Source: Xanthomonas sacchari (GTDB lineage: Bacteria > Pseudomonadota > Gammaproteobacteria > Xanthomonadales > Xanthomonadaceae). Taken from it: a DNA stretch of 64,000 bases. A program made the translations under genes and the position numbers. This document shows, one piece after another, positions 51,633 through 61,028 of this stretch. Under the pieces are notes generated by a model, which had not been told where the DNA came from, ran no database searches, and saw nothing but the letters and a program-made list of their open reading frames with translations. The stretch lies in NCBI RefSeq assembly GCF_024266585.1, contig NZ_CP100647.1, positions 3,515,001-3,579,000 on the forward strand, read 5' to 3'. Within the stretch, counting starts at the first letter, position 1; the number at the start of each line of letters is the position of its first letter.

Positions 51633-52997
51633 TCAATCGTTGCCGGCCACCGTCATCCTGCCGACCAGCACCGCGCCGATGTGCACGTGCGAACGCACGT
51701 CGATGTCGGCCCCCACCGCCTCGATGTCCTGGAAGATTTGCCGCAGGTTGCCGGCGATGGTGATCTCGTCCACCGGATAGGCGATTTCGCCGTTCTCGAT
51801 CCAGAACCCGCCGGCGCCGCGCGAGTAGTCGCCGGTGACCGGATTGACGCCGTTGCCCATCAGGTCGGTGACCAGCAGGCCGCGCGGCAGGCCCTTGACG
51901 ATGGACGGCAGGTCGGTCGCGTTGGCCGCCACCTGCAGGTTGTGCACGCCGCCGGCATTGGCGGTGGTCTGCAGGCCCAGCTTGCGCGCCGAGTAGCTAC
52001 CCAGCACGTAGCGCTGCAGCACGCCGTCGCGCACCAGCGGCGATTCGCGGGTGGCCACGCCCTCGCCGTCGAAGGCGGCCGAGCGCAGGCCGCGGCGCAG
52101 GTGCGGCCGCTCGTCGATCGCGAACCACTCGGGGAACAGGCGGGTGCCGGCGCTGTCGAGCAGGAAGCTGGCGCGGCGGTACAGCGCGCCGCCGGACACC
52201 GCGCCGAGCAGGTGCCCGATCAGCGAGCGCGCCATCTCCGGCGCGAACAGCACCGGCACCTCGCCGGTCGGCAACGAGCGCGGCTGCAGCCGTGCCACGG
52301 TGCGCTCGGCGGCACGGCGGCCGATCGCCGCTGCCCGCTCCAGGTCCTCGCGCGCCAGCGCGCTGCTGTACCAGCCGTCGCGCTGCATGCCGTCGCCCTG
52401 CCCGGCGATCAGCGCGCAGCCGAGCGAATGCTGGGTGCTGCGCTCGCAGCCGATGAAGCCGTGCGAATTGGCGTACACCGACAGGCTCTCGCTGCTGCCC
52501 ACCGAGGCACCGTCGGAATTGCTGATCCGCGCATCGGCGTCGCGGCCGGCGGCCTCGCAGGCCAGCGCCAGGTCGATCGCTTCCTCGGCCTGCAGCGGCC
52601 ACGGATGCCAGCGGTCGAAATCCGGCTGATCGCGCGCCATCAGCGCCGCCTCGGCCAGGCCGGCGGCCACGTCGTCCTCGGTGTAGCGGGCGATCGCGCA
52701 GGCCTGGGCCACGGTGGCCTCCAGGCTGGACTCGTGCAGGTCGGCGGTGCTGGCGCTGCCCTTGCGCTGGCCGAAGTAGACGGTGACGCCGATACCGCGG
52801 TCGCGGGTGGACTCCACCGTCTCCACCGCGCCCAGGCGCACGTTGACGTCCAGCCCGCGGTCTTCGCTACAGCTGACCTCGGCCTGGCTGGCGCCGAGCG
52901 CGCGGGCGCGCGCCAGCAGCCGTTCGGCGATGTCGGACAGGCGCTCCAGGCGCTGCTGGCTGTCGTCGCGGTGCAAATCGGGGGTGATCGCGTTCAA
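51633..52997 (-). CDS. pmbA: TldE/PmbA metalloprotease subunit
   Basis: A 454-residue homologue of the non-metal-binding partner in the TldD-TldE protease. Features: RDRGIGVTVYFGQRKGSAST, SNSDGASVGSSESLSVYANSHGF, FAPEMARSLIGHLLGAVSGGALYR and GVNPVTGDYSRGAGGFWIENGE with the PVD...TIAGNL closing block. TldD/TldE heterodimers degrade unfolded or leader peptides and mature microcin B17-type peptides. TldE lacks the HExxxH motif, as here. It is divergent from darP; tldD is at 53864-55306, so both subunits are within 4 kb. Confidence 0.96.
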   Translation of the reverse strand: MNAITPDLHRDDSQQRLERLSDIAERLLARARALGASQAEVSCSEDRGLDVNVRLGAVETVESTRDRGIGVTVYFGQRKGSASTADLHESSLEATVAQACAIARYTEDDVAAGLAEAALMARDQPDFDRWHPWPLQAEEAIDLALACEAAGRDADARISNSDGASVGSSESLSVYANSHGFIGCERSTQHSLGCALIAGQGDGMQRDGWYSSALAREDLERAAAIGRRAAERTVARLQPRSLPTGEVPVLFAPEMARSLIGHLLGAVSGGALYRRASFLLDSAGTRLFPEWFAIDERPHLRRGLRSAAFDGEGVATRESPLVRDGVLQRYVLGSYSARKLGLQTTANAGGVHNLQVAANATDLPSIVKGLPRGLLVTDLMGNGVNPVTGDYSRGAGGFWIENGEIAYPVDEITIAGNLRQIFQDIEAVGADIDVRSHVHIGAVLVGRMTVAGND

Positions 52998-53092
52998 TGC
53001 TTTATCCTTGTTGTGCGAATCCCTTCGCCCCTGTCCGGCCGTCCTGGCCGGATCTGTTGATTTGATTTCCAGCCCGATCGAGTAGTACGAGC

Positions 53093-53689
53093 ATGCGCGG
53101 ACGCGACGAAGACACCGGTGAATTCCGCGGCGAAAGCCGCAGCCAGCAACGCCGCGAGGCGCTGGAAGTGCTGAGCCTGGGCGAGAAGCTGGTGGCGCTG
53201 ACCCCGGCGCAGCTGGCCAAGCTGCCGGTGCCCGAGTCGCTGCTGCCGCACATCGCCGAGACCAAGCGCATCACCTCGCACATCGCGCACAAGCGGCAGC
53301 TGGCGTTCCTGGCCAAGCAGATGCGGCGCGAGGACGAGGCGGTGCTGGAGGCGATCCGCGAGGCCATGGACGTCAACAGCGACAGCGCGCGCCGCGAAGT
53401 GGCGGCCATGCACCGGGTCGAGGACTGGCGCGAGCGGCTGCTCGCCGAAGGCGACGCCGCGCTGGCCGAACTGCTGGCCGAGCATCCCGACGCCGACCGC
53501 CAGCACCTGCGCCAACTGGTCCGCAACGCCAAGGACGAGCGGCTGAAGAACAAGCCGCCGCATGCCTATCGGGAACTGTTTCGGGAACTGCGCGAGCTGA
53601 TGCTGGCTGGTGCGTCGGGAATGGGGAATGAAGAATCGGGAATCGAACACGCCGACGACGACGAGGCGTTCGACGACACGCGCGACTGA
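53093..53689 (+). CDS. darP: Ribosome-associated 50S assembly factor DarP (YjgA)
   Basis: A 198-residue, highly charged helical protein. The DUF615 core is clear: [54 protein letters not shown], and the C-terminal [32 protein letters not shown] (abridged motif LRQLVRNA...[10 protein letters not shown]). DarP assists late 50S subunit assembly. Residues 175-184 ([10 protein letters not shown]) are encoded by a GGGAAT repeat element at 53617-53645 that lies inside the reading frame, followed by an acidic DDDE tail. ATG 53093 begins the conserved region. Divergent from pmbA over 95 bases, as in many gammaproteobacteria. Confidence 0.95.
   Translation: MRGRDEDTGEFRGESRSQQRREALEVLSLGEKLVALTPAQLAKLPVPESLLPHIAETKRITSHIAHKRQLAFLAKQMRREDEAVLEAIREAMDVNSDSARREVAAMHRVEDWRERLLAEGDAALAELLAEHPDADRQHLRQLVRNAKDERLKNKPPHAYRELFRELRELMLAGASGMGNEESGIEHADDDEAFDDTRD
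53617..53645. repeat. GGGAAT-type repeat within the 3' coding region of darP
   Basis: The run GGGAATGGGGAATGAAGAATCGGGAATCG belongs to the same family as the intergenic copies. Here it encodes part of the DarP C-terminus in frame, after the conserved domain. Confidence 0.8.
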
Positions 53690-53814
53690 GGTACGGCCGC
53701 GTCGGCTGCGGCGCACGGCCGCCGCCGCACTCCCAGCCCAGCAACGAGCGCGGCACGCTATGAACCTGTCCGCCAGGCCGGCAACGCCGCAGCACACCGC
53801 GGCTGTGGCTTTGC

Positions 53815-53860
53815 CGATTCCCGTTTCCCGATTCCCGATTCCCGGCCTACCCACTCCCGG
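53815..53860. repeat. GGGAAT-type repeat array (inverted orientation) before tldD stop
   Basis: Several CGATTCCCG/TTTCCCGATTCCC units lie in opposite orientation to the copy inside darP, 170 bases away. Pairing between them could form a large hairpin between the convergent darP and tldD genes. The array ends four bases before the tldD stop codon. Confidence 0.8.
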
Positions 53861-53863
53861 CTC

Positions 53864-55306
53864 CTAGGCCGTCCCGCCCACGGTCAGCCCGTCGATCAGC
53901 AGCGACGGCTGGCCCACGCCCACCGGCACGCTCTGCCCGTCCTTGCCGCAGACGCCGACGCCTTCGTCCAGCGCCAGGTCGTGGCCGATCATGCGCACCT
54001 TCTGCATGGTCTCCGGGCCGTTGCCGATCAGGGTGGCGCCCTTCACCGGCGCGGTGACCTTGCCGTCCTCGATCAGATAGGCCTCGGTGGCCGAGAACAC
54101 ATACTTGCCGCTGGTGATGTCGACCTGGCCGCCGCCGAAGTTGACCGCGTACAGGCCCTTCTTCACCGAGCGGATCATCTCCTGCGGGTCGTGCTGGCCG
54201 GCGCGCATGTAGGTGTTGGTCATGCGCGGCATCGGCAGGTGCGCGAACGATTCGCGGCGGCCGTTGCCGGTCGGCGCCACGCCCATCAGCCGCGCGTTGA
54301 GCGTGTCCTGCATGTAGCCGACCAGCACGCCGTCCTCGATCAGGGTGGTGCAGTGCGTGCGGGTGCCCTCGTCGTCGACGTTGAGCGAACCGCGCAGGCC
54401 GTCCAGGGTGCCGTCGTCGACGATGGTGACGCCGGGCGAGGCCACGCGCTGGCCGATGCGGCCGGCGTAGACGCTGGTGCCCTTGCGGTTGAAGTCGCCT
54501 TCCAGGCCGTGGCCGACCGCCTCGTGCAGCAGCACGCCGGGCCAGCCCGGCCCCAGCACCACCTGCATCACCCCGGCCGGGGCCGGCACCGCCTCCAGGT
54601 TCACCAGCGCCTGGCGCAAGGCCTCGCGGGCGAAGCCTTCCGGCCGCCCGTCGGCGAACAGCGTGGCGTAATCGTAGCGGCCGCCGCCGCCGGCATAGCC
54701 GGATTCGCGGCGGCCCTGCTGTTCGACGATGACCTGCACGTTCAGCCGCACCAGCGGGCGTACGTCGGCGGCGAGCACACCGTCGCTGCGCGCCACCAGC
54801 ACCGTGTCCACGCCACCGGACAGGCTCACCATCACCTGCTGCACGCGCGGATCGGCGGCGCGCAGGTACTGGTCCAGGCGCCGCAGCAGCTCCACCTTGT
54901 GCGCGTTGTCCATCGCGTCCACCGGGTCCAGCGCCGGGTACAGCGCGCGGCCGCCGCCGCGCTGCAGCGCCTGCGCCGGCTGCGCGCCGCCGTCGCGGGA
55001 GATGGCCCGTGCCGACTGCGCGGCGGCCAGCAGCGCGTCGCGGTGGATGTCGTCGGAATAGGCGAAACCGGTCTTCTCCCCGGAAATCGCGCGGACCCCC
55101 ACGCCCTGCTCGATGGAGTGGGCACCGTCCTTGACGATGCCGTCCTCCACGCTCCAGCTCTCGCGCCGCGAATGCTGGAAGTACAGGTCGCCGAAGTCGA
55201 TGCCGGGGCCGAGCAGCGTGCCGAAGGCGCGCTCCAGGCTGGCGGCATCCAGGCCGGCGGGAAGCAACAGGCGGGTTTCGGCAAGACTCAGGGCGTGATC
55301 GTTCAT
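53864..55306 (-). CDS. tldD: TldD metalloprotease subunit
   Basis: A 480-residue protein, the catalytic half of the TldD-TldE complex. The HExxxH zinc motif is in [20 protein letters not shown] (His261), with the Cys ligand expected in [10 protein letters not shown] near the C-terminus. Other family blocks: [43 protein letters not shown] and [22 protein letters not shown]. The expected role is degradation or maturation of small unfolded peptides in the cytoplasm. Start ATG 55306; the longer in-frame extension lacks conservation. yhdP lies 170 bases upstream on the same strand, separated by REP units. Confidence 0.97.
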   Translation of the reverse strand: MNDHALSLAETRLLLPAGLDAASLERAFGTLLGPGIDFGDLYFQHSRRESWSVEDGIVKDGAHSIEQGVGVRAISGEKTGFAYSDDIHRDALLAAAQSARAISRDGGAQPAQALQRGGGRALYPALDPVDAMDNAHKVELLRRLDQYLRAADPRVQQVMVSLSGGVDTVLVARSDGVLAADVRPLVRLNVQVIVEQQGRRESGYAGGGGRYDYATLFADGRPEGFAREALRQALVNLEAVPAPAGVMQVVLGPGWPGVLLHEAVGHGLEGDFNRKGTSVYAGRIGQRVASPGVTIVDDGTLDGLRGSLNVDDEGTRTHCTTLIEDGVLVGYMQDTLNARLMGVAPTGNGRRESFAHLPMPRMTNTYMRAGQHDPQEMIRSVKKGLYAVNFGGGQVDITSGKYVFSATEAYLIEDGKVTAPVKGATLIGNGPETMQKVRMIGHDLALDEGVGVCGKDGQSVPVGVGQPSLLIDGLTVGGTA

Positions 55307-55410
55307 GGGCTCAACATGGGGGACGAAGGCGCGCAGCGCAAGCGGCGGGCGGCACCGAACGCGCATGGCCAGCGCCCCGCGGGTATCTGTGCCGTCGCCA
55401 CGTCCCTTCC

Positions 55411-55466
55411 GTAGGAGCGGCTTCAGCCGCGACGGGCGTTACAGCCGCTGCAGCCGCTCCTACGGA
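55411..55466. repeat. REP-like inverted pair between yhdP and tldD
   Basis: GTAGGAGCGGCTTCAGCCGC begins at 55411 and an inverted, partly altered copy (CAGCCGCTCCTACGG) ends at 55466. This is the same family as at 27741-27936 and 48763-48866. It ends 11 bases before the yhdP stop and may act as its transcript end. Confidence 0.85.
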
Positions 55467-55477
55467 CGGCACGGGCT

Positions 55478-58400
55478 CTAGGGCGTACCCGCCGGTGCCG
55501 GTGGCGGTGCCGGCGGCCGCGCCGATTCGCGCTCGATCACGTCCACCTTGGGATCCTTCCATGGCCCGGTGACCCGATAGGTGCGCGCGCCGATGTTGCC
55601 CAGCGGCTTGCCCAGCACCGCATTGGCGGCGGCGCCGACCGCCGCGCCGACCGGCCCGCCGGCCACCGCGCCGACCACGGTCAGCAGGTTGCCGGACTTG
55701 GGATTGACGTCGATGGTCTGGTCGAACTGCTGGGTGCGCAGATCGGCCTCGCCGCGCACCTTGATCTCCGCGGCCGGGCCATCGATGACCAGGTTGTCGC
55801 TGCGCGCGATGCCGTCGCCGAAGCGGATCTGGCCGTCGATGCGGTTGAAGGCGAAACCCTTGGAGAAGAAGTCGCGGAAATCGAACATCAGCCGCCGCGG
55901 CAGCTGCGCCACGCTGAGCAGGCCGAGCACGCGCCCGGCGCCCGGGTTCAGCTCCAGCAGCTGGCCGTTGCGCGCGGCCACGTCGAGCTGGCCCTGCACC
56001 GTGGCCAGTTGCAGGCCGGCCGGGGTGCCCGGCCAGGCCGCGCTGAGCTTCAGCTGGCCTTCGCCGCCGCGCACCTGGCCGCCGAAATCCAGGTTCTGCA
56101 TCAACTCGCCGAGGTCGCGGCTGTCGACATTGGCGTCGAGCTGGGTATGCGCGGTGGCCCCCTTGCCGCGCCAGTCGCCGCTGATGTCGATCTTCTGCTT
56201 GTCCGAGCGCAGGTGCAGTTGGTCCACCTGCATGCCGTCGGCGAGCTTGCGCGTGCGCAGCGAGGCGGCGCCGAGGATGACCGGGCCGAAGCGCAGGTCG
56301 TCCACGTCCAGCGCCAGCGCCGGGATCGTGGCCGGGTCCAGGGTGTCGGCGAACGGGCCGGCCGGGACCGGGCCGGCGCTGCCGGCCACGCCGCGGGCCG
56401 GGGTGGCGACCACCGCGGTGGCCGCGCCGTCGGCCACCGGCAGCGCCGCGGTGGCCGAGCGCCAGTGCACCCGCGCCAGGCGTCCGCCGAGCACGCCGCC
56501 GTCCTTGGTCGGCACGCTGAGGTCGCCGGCCAGGGCCGGGCCGTCCAGGTGCACGTCGATGCTGTCGGCCTGCGGCAGCAGGCGCAGGCGGGTGTTGTCG
56601 AACACCCCGCCCAGCAACAGCAGGTGGTCGGCGAGGATGTCGATGCGGCGTAGCGGCATCGGGTCTTCGCCGCCGTTGGCCGCGGCGGCGTTCGGATCGG
56701 GCCGGCTGACCACGCCGATCCAGTCGATGGCGTTCAGCGCCGCGGTACGACCGGTCACGACCAGGCCGCTGGCGGGCGGATCGTCGGCGACGTGGTCGCT
56801 GCCCATCACCACGCGCACGCCGGTCTTGCCGCCCTGGCTGCGCGCGGCCAGCGCCATCAGCTTGCCGAAGACCACCTCGATGCGGCCGCTGCCGACCGGC
56901 AGCGGCACGTTGACCGAGGTCGCCAACGGCGTCGCCGGCGCCTTGTCCATCGGCGCCGGCATCAACAGCTCGGTGCCGACCAGGTCCGAGCGCAGCTGCA
57001 GCCGGGTCGGCGGCTGCGCGCCGCCGTCGGGCGTCTTGGGCAGGCCGACGCCGATGTTCCAGCGCGAGCGGCCCTGCACGTAGGGCTTGAGCCAGGCCAG
57101 GTCCGGCCCCCGGTCGAGCAGTTCGTTGGCGTCCAGCGACGCGCTCAGCGCCGCCTCGAAGGCCTGCTGCGGATCCTGCACGCCGTCGCCGGCGCGCAGC
57201 GCCAGCTCGCCCTGGTGGCCCTGGTAGGTCACGCTCAGCTTCTGCGCGGCGAACCCGGTATCGCTGTAGGTGGCGCTGCCGCGCATGTCGTCGAAGGCCA
57301 GGTCCCAGCGCTTGTCGGCGATGTGCGCGCCGAGCAGGTCGACCGTGCCGCGCAGGTGGTGGGTGCCGATATCGGCACGCAACGGCTGCAGCAGGTCGAA
57401 GGTGACATCGGCCGGCCCCGAGGCGCTGAGCGCATCCAGGGTGTCGCCGTAATGGGCATGCAGGGGACTCTGCCGCAGCATCGCCAGCAGCTTGCCGGTC
57501 TCGGCGCGGGTGCTGGCCAGCACGCTGAGCTGGCCTTCCTTGTAGTCGGGCAGCGTCGCCGACAATTGCTCCACCGGCACCCCGCCCATGCTGCCGCGGC
57601 CGCGCACCTCGAAGCCGTTGCCGATGAAGGCGACGCTGGCATCCACGTTCTCCACCGCCGGCCAGTCGCGCTGGAAGCGCACCTTGGCGTCCTCCAGCCG
57701 CGCGGTCGCCTCGAAGCGGCCGTTTTGGTCGGCGAACGGCCAGTCGTCCAGGTCGCCGGAGACCAGCGCATGGCCATCGCGCAGGCGCCCGCCCTGCAGC
57801 GCGGCGTCGAGCCAGTCGGTGGCGGCCTTGCTCATCTTGGAATGGACCCAGAATGTCTTCGCTGCCACCACCGGCGCGTCCTGCAGGTCGGCGGCCAGGT
57901 CGATCCACGGCCGCGAGCCGTCGCCCTGGAAGCGCAGCCCGCCGCGCACGTCGGCGCCGTAGTCGCTGCCCTGCACGCGCAGGCCCGGGGTCGCCACGCG
58001 CAGGCCATCGCCGTCGCGGAACGCCACGATGCGCCCGGCCAGTTGCACCTGGTGGACCACGCCGAAGCCGCTGGGCCAGTCGACGCGGACCGGACTGCCA
58101 GCGTCCAGCGCCAGCTCGCCGGCCTGCGCATCGCCGTCGAAGCGGCCGCGCAGCCCGCTCACGCCCGGTGCGCCGCCGGCCGGCGCGAACGCCAGCTCGG
58201 TCAGCCGGCCCTGGCCGTACAGCGGGCCGCCGGGCACCCCGCTCACCGCCACCTGGGTCAGTTGCAGGCGCGGCCGCGCCACCGTCAGCCAACTGCGCAG
58301 ACCGGGCGAGAGGCGGTCGCTGAGCCCGGCCACCGCGATCAGCGGCGTCGCGTCGAGGTGGTCGCCGAACAGGGCGAAGCGGCGCCCGCCGGCCACGGTC

Positions 58401-59380
58401 AGGCCGTCCAGGCGCTGCAACGGCAGCCCGGCCTGGCCGAACTGCAGCTGCGGCGCATCCAGCCGCCAGCCGCCCTCGATCTGGCGCCAGCGCGCCTTCG
58501 CCCGGAAGGTGGTGAAGGTGAGCGAAGGCCGGGTACGGCCGTCGGCCAGTGGCGCGCCGCGCAGGCGCAACTCGCGCAACGTGGCATCCACGGTGACCCC
58601 GGCGACCCGGTGCTGCTGCAGGTCCAGCCAGGCCTGGACTTCGCCGACGCCGCCCTGCAGTTCGATGCCGCCGGCATGCAGCAGGCCGGCCCAGCCGGCC
58701 AGCTCCGCCGGGCGCACCGCCAGATAGGCCTGGCCGTCGCCATGGCGGCGGTCCAGGTCCAGCACCGCGGTCAGCGGCGCCTGCTGCAGATCGCTCCAGC
58801 CCTGCACGCCCACCTGCAGGCGCTCGCCGTTCACGCGCATCCGCAGGTCGATCTTCGGCACCTGCGCTTCCAGCCCCAGCGACGGAGCGTGCACGCGCAG
58901 GCGGCCGTCGATGACCTGCAGTTCGCCCAGCCCCTGCAGCGCATCCAGCGGATCGCCGCCCTGCCCCGAGGTCGGCAGGCCCTGCACGCTCCAGTTGCCG
59001 TCGTCGCCACGCAGCAGGGTCAGCGCCAGGCCACGCAGGCGCAGTTCGGTGAACGAGCGCCCAGGCAGCAGTCCCGCGTACATCGACACCAACACCTCGG
59101 CCTGGCCGATGCGCACACCGTCGCCGGCGCCGATGCGCAGCCCGTCCAGGCGCAGCAGCGGCCCGCGCCGGGTCCACGCGGTCTCCAGCCGGTCGAAACG
59201 GATCGGCCGCCCGGCGCGCTCGCTCAGCCACGCCGCCACCTGCTGCGGGTGCCGCTCGACGAACGGCAGCGCCTGGCTCAGCGCGCCCACCGCCAGGGCA
59301 ACGCACACCAGCCCGATCGCCGCCGCGTAGAACGCGAAACGGCGAGCCAGGCGCAGGCGGCGGCGCAGGGGGGTGTGCAT
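55478..59380 (-). CDS. yhdP: YhdP family AsmA-like envelope lipid-transport protein
   Basis: A 1,300-residue protein with one N-terminal membrane anchor (residues ~10-35, RFAFYAAAIGLVCVALAVGAL) and a long periplasmic region. The DUF3971 and AsmA-like C-terminal blocks are recognisable: FSRIDGQIRFGDG-type FNRIDGQIRFGDGIARSDNL, GPAAEIKVRGEADLRTQQFDQTIDVNPK and the final VTGPWKDPKVDVIERE. In E. coli YhdP works with TamB and YdbH in phospholipid transport to the outer membrane. ATG 59380 (MHTPLRRR) is the start; an upstream extension in frame consists only of repeat-encoded residues and was rejected. It lies in the maf-rng-yhdP-tldD order typical of gammaproteobacteria. Confidence 0.95.
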   Translation of the reverse strand: MHTPLRRRLRLARRFAFYAAAIGLVCVALAVGALSQALPFVERHPQQVAAWLSERAGRPIRFDRLETAWTRRGPLLRLDGLRIGAGDGVRIGQAEVLVSMYAGLLPGRSFTELRLRGLALTLLRGDDGNWSVQGLPTSGQGGDPLDALQGLGELQVIDGRLRVHAPSLGLEAQVPKIDLRMRVNGERLQVGVQGWSDLQQAPLTAVLDLDRRHGDGQAYLAVRPAELAGWAGLLHAGGIELQGGVGEVQAWLDLQQHRVAGVTVDATLRELRLRGAPLADGRTRPSLTFTTFRAKARWRQIEGGWRLDAPQLQFGQAGLPLQRLDGLTVAGGRRFALFGDHLDATPLIAVAGLSDRLSPGLRSWLTVARPRLQLTQVAVSGVPGGPLYGQGRLTELAFAPAGGAPGVSGLRGRFDGDAQAGELALDAGSPVRVDWPSGFGVVHQVQLAGRIVAFRDGDGLRVATPGLRVQGSDYGADVRGGLRFQGDGSRPWIDLAADLQDAPVVAAKTFWVHSKMSKAATDWLDAALQGGRLRDGHALVSGDLDDWPFADQNGRFEATARLEDAKVRFQRDWPAVENVDASVAFIGNGFEVRGRGSMGGVPVEQLSATLPDYKEGQLSVLASTRAETGKLLAMLRQSPLHAHYGDTLDALSASGPADVTFDLLQPLRADIGTHHLRGTVDLLGAHIADKRWDLAFDDMRGSATYSDTGFAAQKLSVTYQGHQGELALRAGDGVQDPQQAFEAALSASLDANELLDRGPDLAWLKPYVQGRSRWNIGVGLPKTPDGGAQPPTRLQLRSDLVGTELLMPAPMDKAPATPLATSVNVPLPVGSGRIEVVFGKLMALAARSQGGKTGVRVVMGSDHVADDPPASGLVVTGRTAALNAIDWIGVVSRPDPNAAAANGGEDPMPLRRIDILADHLLLLGGVFDNTRLRLLPQADSIDVHLDGPALAGDLSVPTKDGGVLGGRLARVHWRSATAALPVADGAATAVVATPARGVAGSAGPVPAGPFADTLDPATIPALALDVDDLRFGPVILGAASLRTRKLADGMQVDQLHLRSDKQKIDISGDWRGKGATAHTQLDANVDSRDLGELMQNLDFGGQVRGGEGQLKLSAAWPGTPAGLQLATVQGQLDVAARNGQLLELNPGAGRVLGLLSVAQLPRRLMFDFRDFFSKGFAFNRIDGQIRFGDGIARSDNLVIDGPAAEIKVRGEADLRTQQFDQTIDVNPKSGNLLTVVGAVAGGPVGAAVGAAANAVLGKPLGNIGARTYRVTGPWKDPKVDVIERESARPPAPPPAPAGTP

Positions 59381-59387
59381 CAGGCGC

Positions 59388-59535
59388 GGGGAGTGGGGAA
59401 TCGGGAATGGGGAATCGCAAAAGCAGCACACGAACCGCTCATTGCCACGTGAAATTCGGCAAAGGAATCCGGGAATGCATCAGCGCCGATAACGCGCTCT
59501 TCCCCCATTCCCCATTCCCGATTCCCCACTCCCGG
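59388..59535. repeat. Inverted pair of GGGAAT-type repeats between rng and yhdP
   Basis: A direct array (GGGGAGTGGGGAATCGGGAA onwards) at 59388-59417 and its inverted counterpart (CCATTCCCCATTCCCGATTC within 59500-59535) bracket about 82 bases of DNA. The two arms can pair over roughly 30 bases. They fill the whole intergenic space between the yhdP start and the rng stop at 59538. Confidence 0.88.
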
Positions 59536-59537
59536 CC

Positions 59538-61028
59538 TCACAACAACACCACGTCGAACTGCTCCTGCAGGTACTGTTCGTCGGCCTGGAAACGGATGGT
59601 CTTGCCGAGGAATTCCTCCAGCTCGGCCACGGCCGCCGATTCCTCGTCGGTGATGCGCGCCACCACCTTGGTCGAGGCGATCACCAGCAGCCGCGCCGCG
59701 TCGAACTGGCGCACGGCGCGGGTGATCTCGCGGAAGATCTCGTAGGTCACCGTCTCGGCGGTCTTGATCGAGCCGCGCCCGCCGCATTCCGGGCACGGTT
59801 CGGACAGCTGCCGCTCCAGGCTCTCCACAGTGCGCTTGCGGGTCATCTCCACCAGGCCCAGCGGCGAGAACTCGTACACCGTGGTCTTGGCGTGGTCGCG
59901 CGCCAGCGCCTTCTCCAGCGTGCGCAGCACCTGGCGGCGGTGCTCGGCGTCGTCCATGTCGATGAAGTCGATGATGATGATGCCGCCGAGGTTGCGCAGG
60001 CGCAGTTGCCGCGCCACCGCCTGCGCCGCCTCCAGGTTGGTGCGGAACACCGTCTCCTCGAGGTTGCGCTGGCCCAGGAACGAGCCGGTGTTGACGTCGA
60101 TGGTGGTCATCGCCTCGGTCTGGTCGATGACCAGGTAGCCGCCGGACTTCAGCGGCACCTGCTTGTCCAGCGCGCGCGCGATCTCGTCCTCGACCCCGTA
60201 CAGGTCGAAGATCGGGCGGTCGCCGGTGTACAGCTCCAGGCGCTCGGCCAGCACCGGCATGTACTTGGCGACGAAGGCCTGCAGGCGCTCGAAGGTCTCG
60301 TGCGAATCGACCTTGACCTTCTCCACGTCCTTGCGGATCAGGTCGCGCACCGCGCGCAGCGGCAGGCTCAGGTCCTCGTAGATGATGCTCGCCGGCGACC
60401 CGTCGCGGCCGCGCCGCTCGACCACGTTCCAGACCCGCGACAGGTAGGCGATGTCCTCGGCCAGGGCCTCGGCCGGCTGGCCCTCGGCGTTGGTGCGGAT
60501 GATGTAGCCGAAGCCGCCGTGGCTGGCGGCCAGGTCGGCGACCAGGGTCTTCAGGCGCTGCCGTTCGGCCTCGTCCTCGATCCGCGCCGACACCCCGATC
60601 ACCCGCGACTGCGGCAGCAGCACCAGGTAGCGCGAAGGAATGCTGATCTGGGTGGTCAGCCGCGCGCCCTTGCTGCCGATCGGGTCCTTGACCACCTGCA
60701 CCACGATGTCCTGGCCGTCGCGCAGCAGTTCCACGATCGGCACCGCCGCCGACACCGGCAGCGGCGTCGCCTCCTCGGTGTCGCCGTTGCCGACCGGCGC
60801 CGGCCGCACCACGTCGTTGGCGTGCAGGAACGCGGCGCGCTCCAGCCCGACCTCGACGAAGGCCGCCTGCATGCCCGGCATCACCCGCTGCACGCGGCCC
60901 TTGTAGATGTTGCCGACCACGCCGCGGCGCCAGCCGCGCTCGATGTGCAGCTCCTGCAGCATGCCATTCTCGATGACCGCCACCCGGGTCTCGCGTGGTG
61001 TGACGTTGACCAGGATCTCTTGCGACAT
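59538..61028 (-). CDS. rng: Ribonuclease G
   Basis: A 496-residue endoribonuclease. It has an S1-type domain (GWRRGVVGNIYKGRVQRVMPGMQAAFVEVG; key motif GNIYKGRV), the catalytic DNase I-like domain with TIDVNTGSFLG, IIIIDFIDMDD (metal-binding Asp residues) and the zinc-link CPECGGRGS. It lacks the long C-terminal scaffold of RNase E, so this is RNase G, which matures the 16S rRNA 5' end and degrades selected mRNAs. ATG 61028 overlaps the maf stop by one base (TGATG), showing translational coupling. Confidence 0.96.
   Translation of the reverse strand: MSQEILVNVTPRETRVAVIENGMLQELHIERGWRRGVVGNIYKGRVQRVMPGMQAAFVEVGLERAAFLHANDVVRPAPVGNGDTEEATPLPVSAAVPIVELLRDGQDIVVQVVKDPIGSKGARLTTQISIPSRYLVLLPQSRVIGVSARIEDEAERQRLKTLVADLAASHGGFGYIIRTNAEGQPAEALAEDIAYLSRVWNVVERRGRDGSPASIIYEDLSLPLRAVRDLIRKDVEKVKVDSHETFERLQAFVAKYMPVLAERLELYTGDRPIFDLYGVEDEIARALDKQVPLKSGGYLVIDQTEAMTTIDVNTGSFLGQRNLEETVFRTNLEAAQAVARQLRLRNLGGIIIIDFIDMDDAEHRRQVLRTLEKALARDHAKTTVYEFSPLGLVEMTRKRTVESLERQLSEPCPECGGRGSIKTAETVTYEIFREITRAVRQFDAARLLVIASTKVVARITDEESAAVAELEEFLGKTIRFQADEQYLQEQFDVVLL

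Noticed and set aside
55311-59429. Alternative frame of more than 1,300 codons on the same strand as yhdP
   Set aside because: Arg/Pro/Gly low-complexity product. The yhdP frame has the membrane anchor and AsmA-like blocks, so the other is a frame shadow.
59381-59431. N-terminal extension of YhdP reading CCFCDSPFPIPHSP
   Set aside because: These residues are encoded by the GGGAAT repeat array and precede the proper ATG and membrane anchor.
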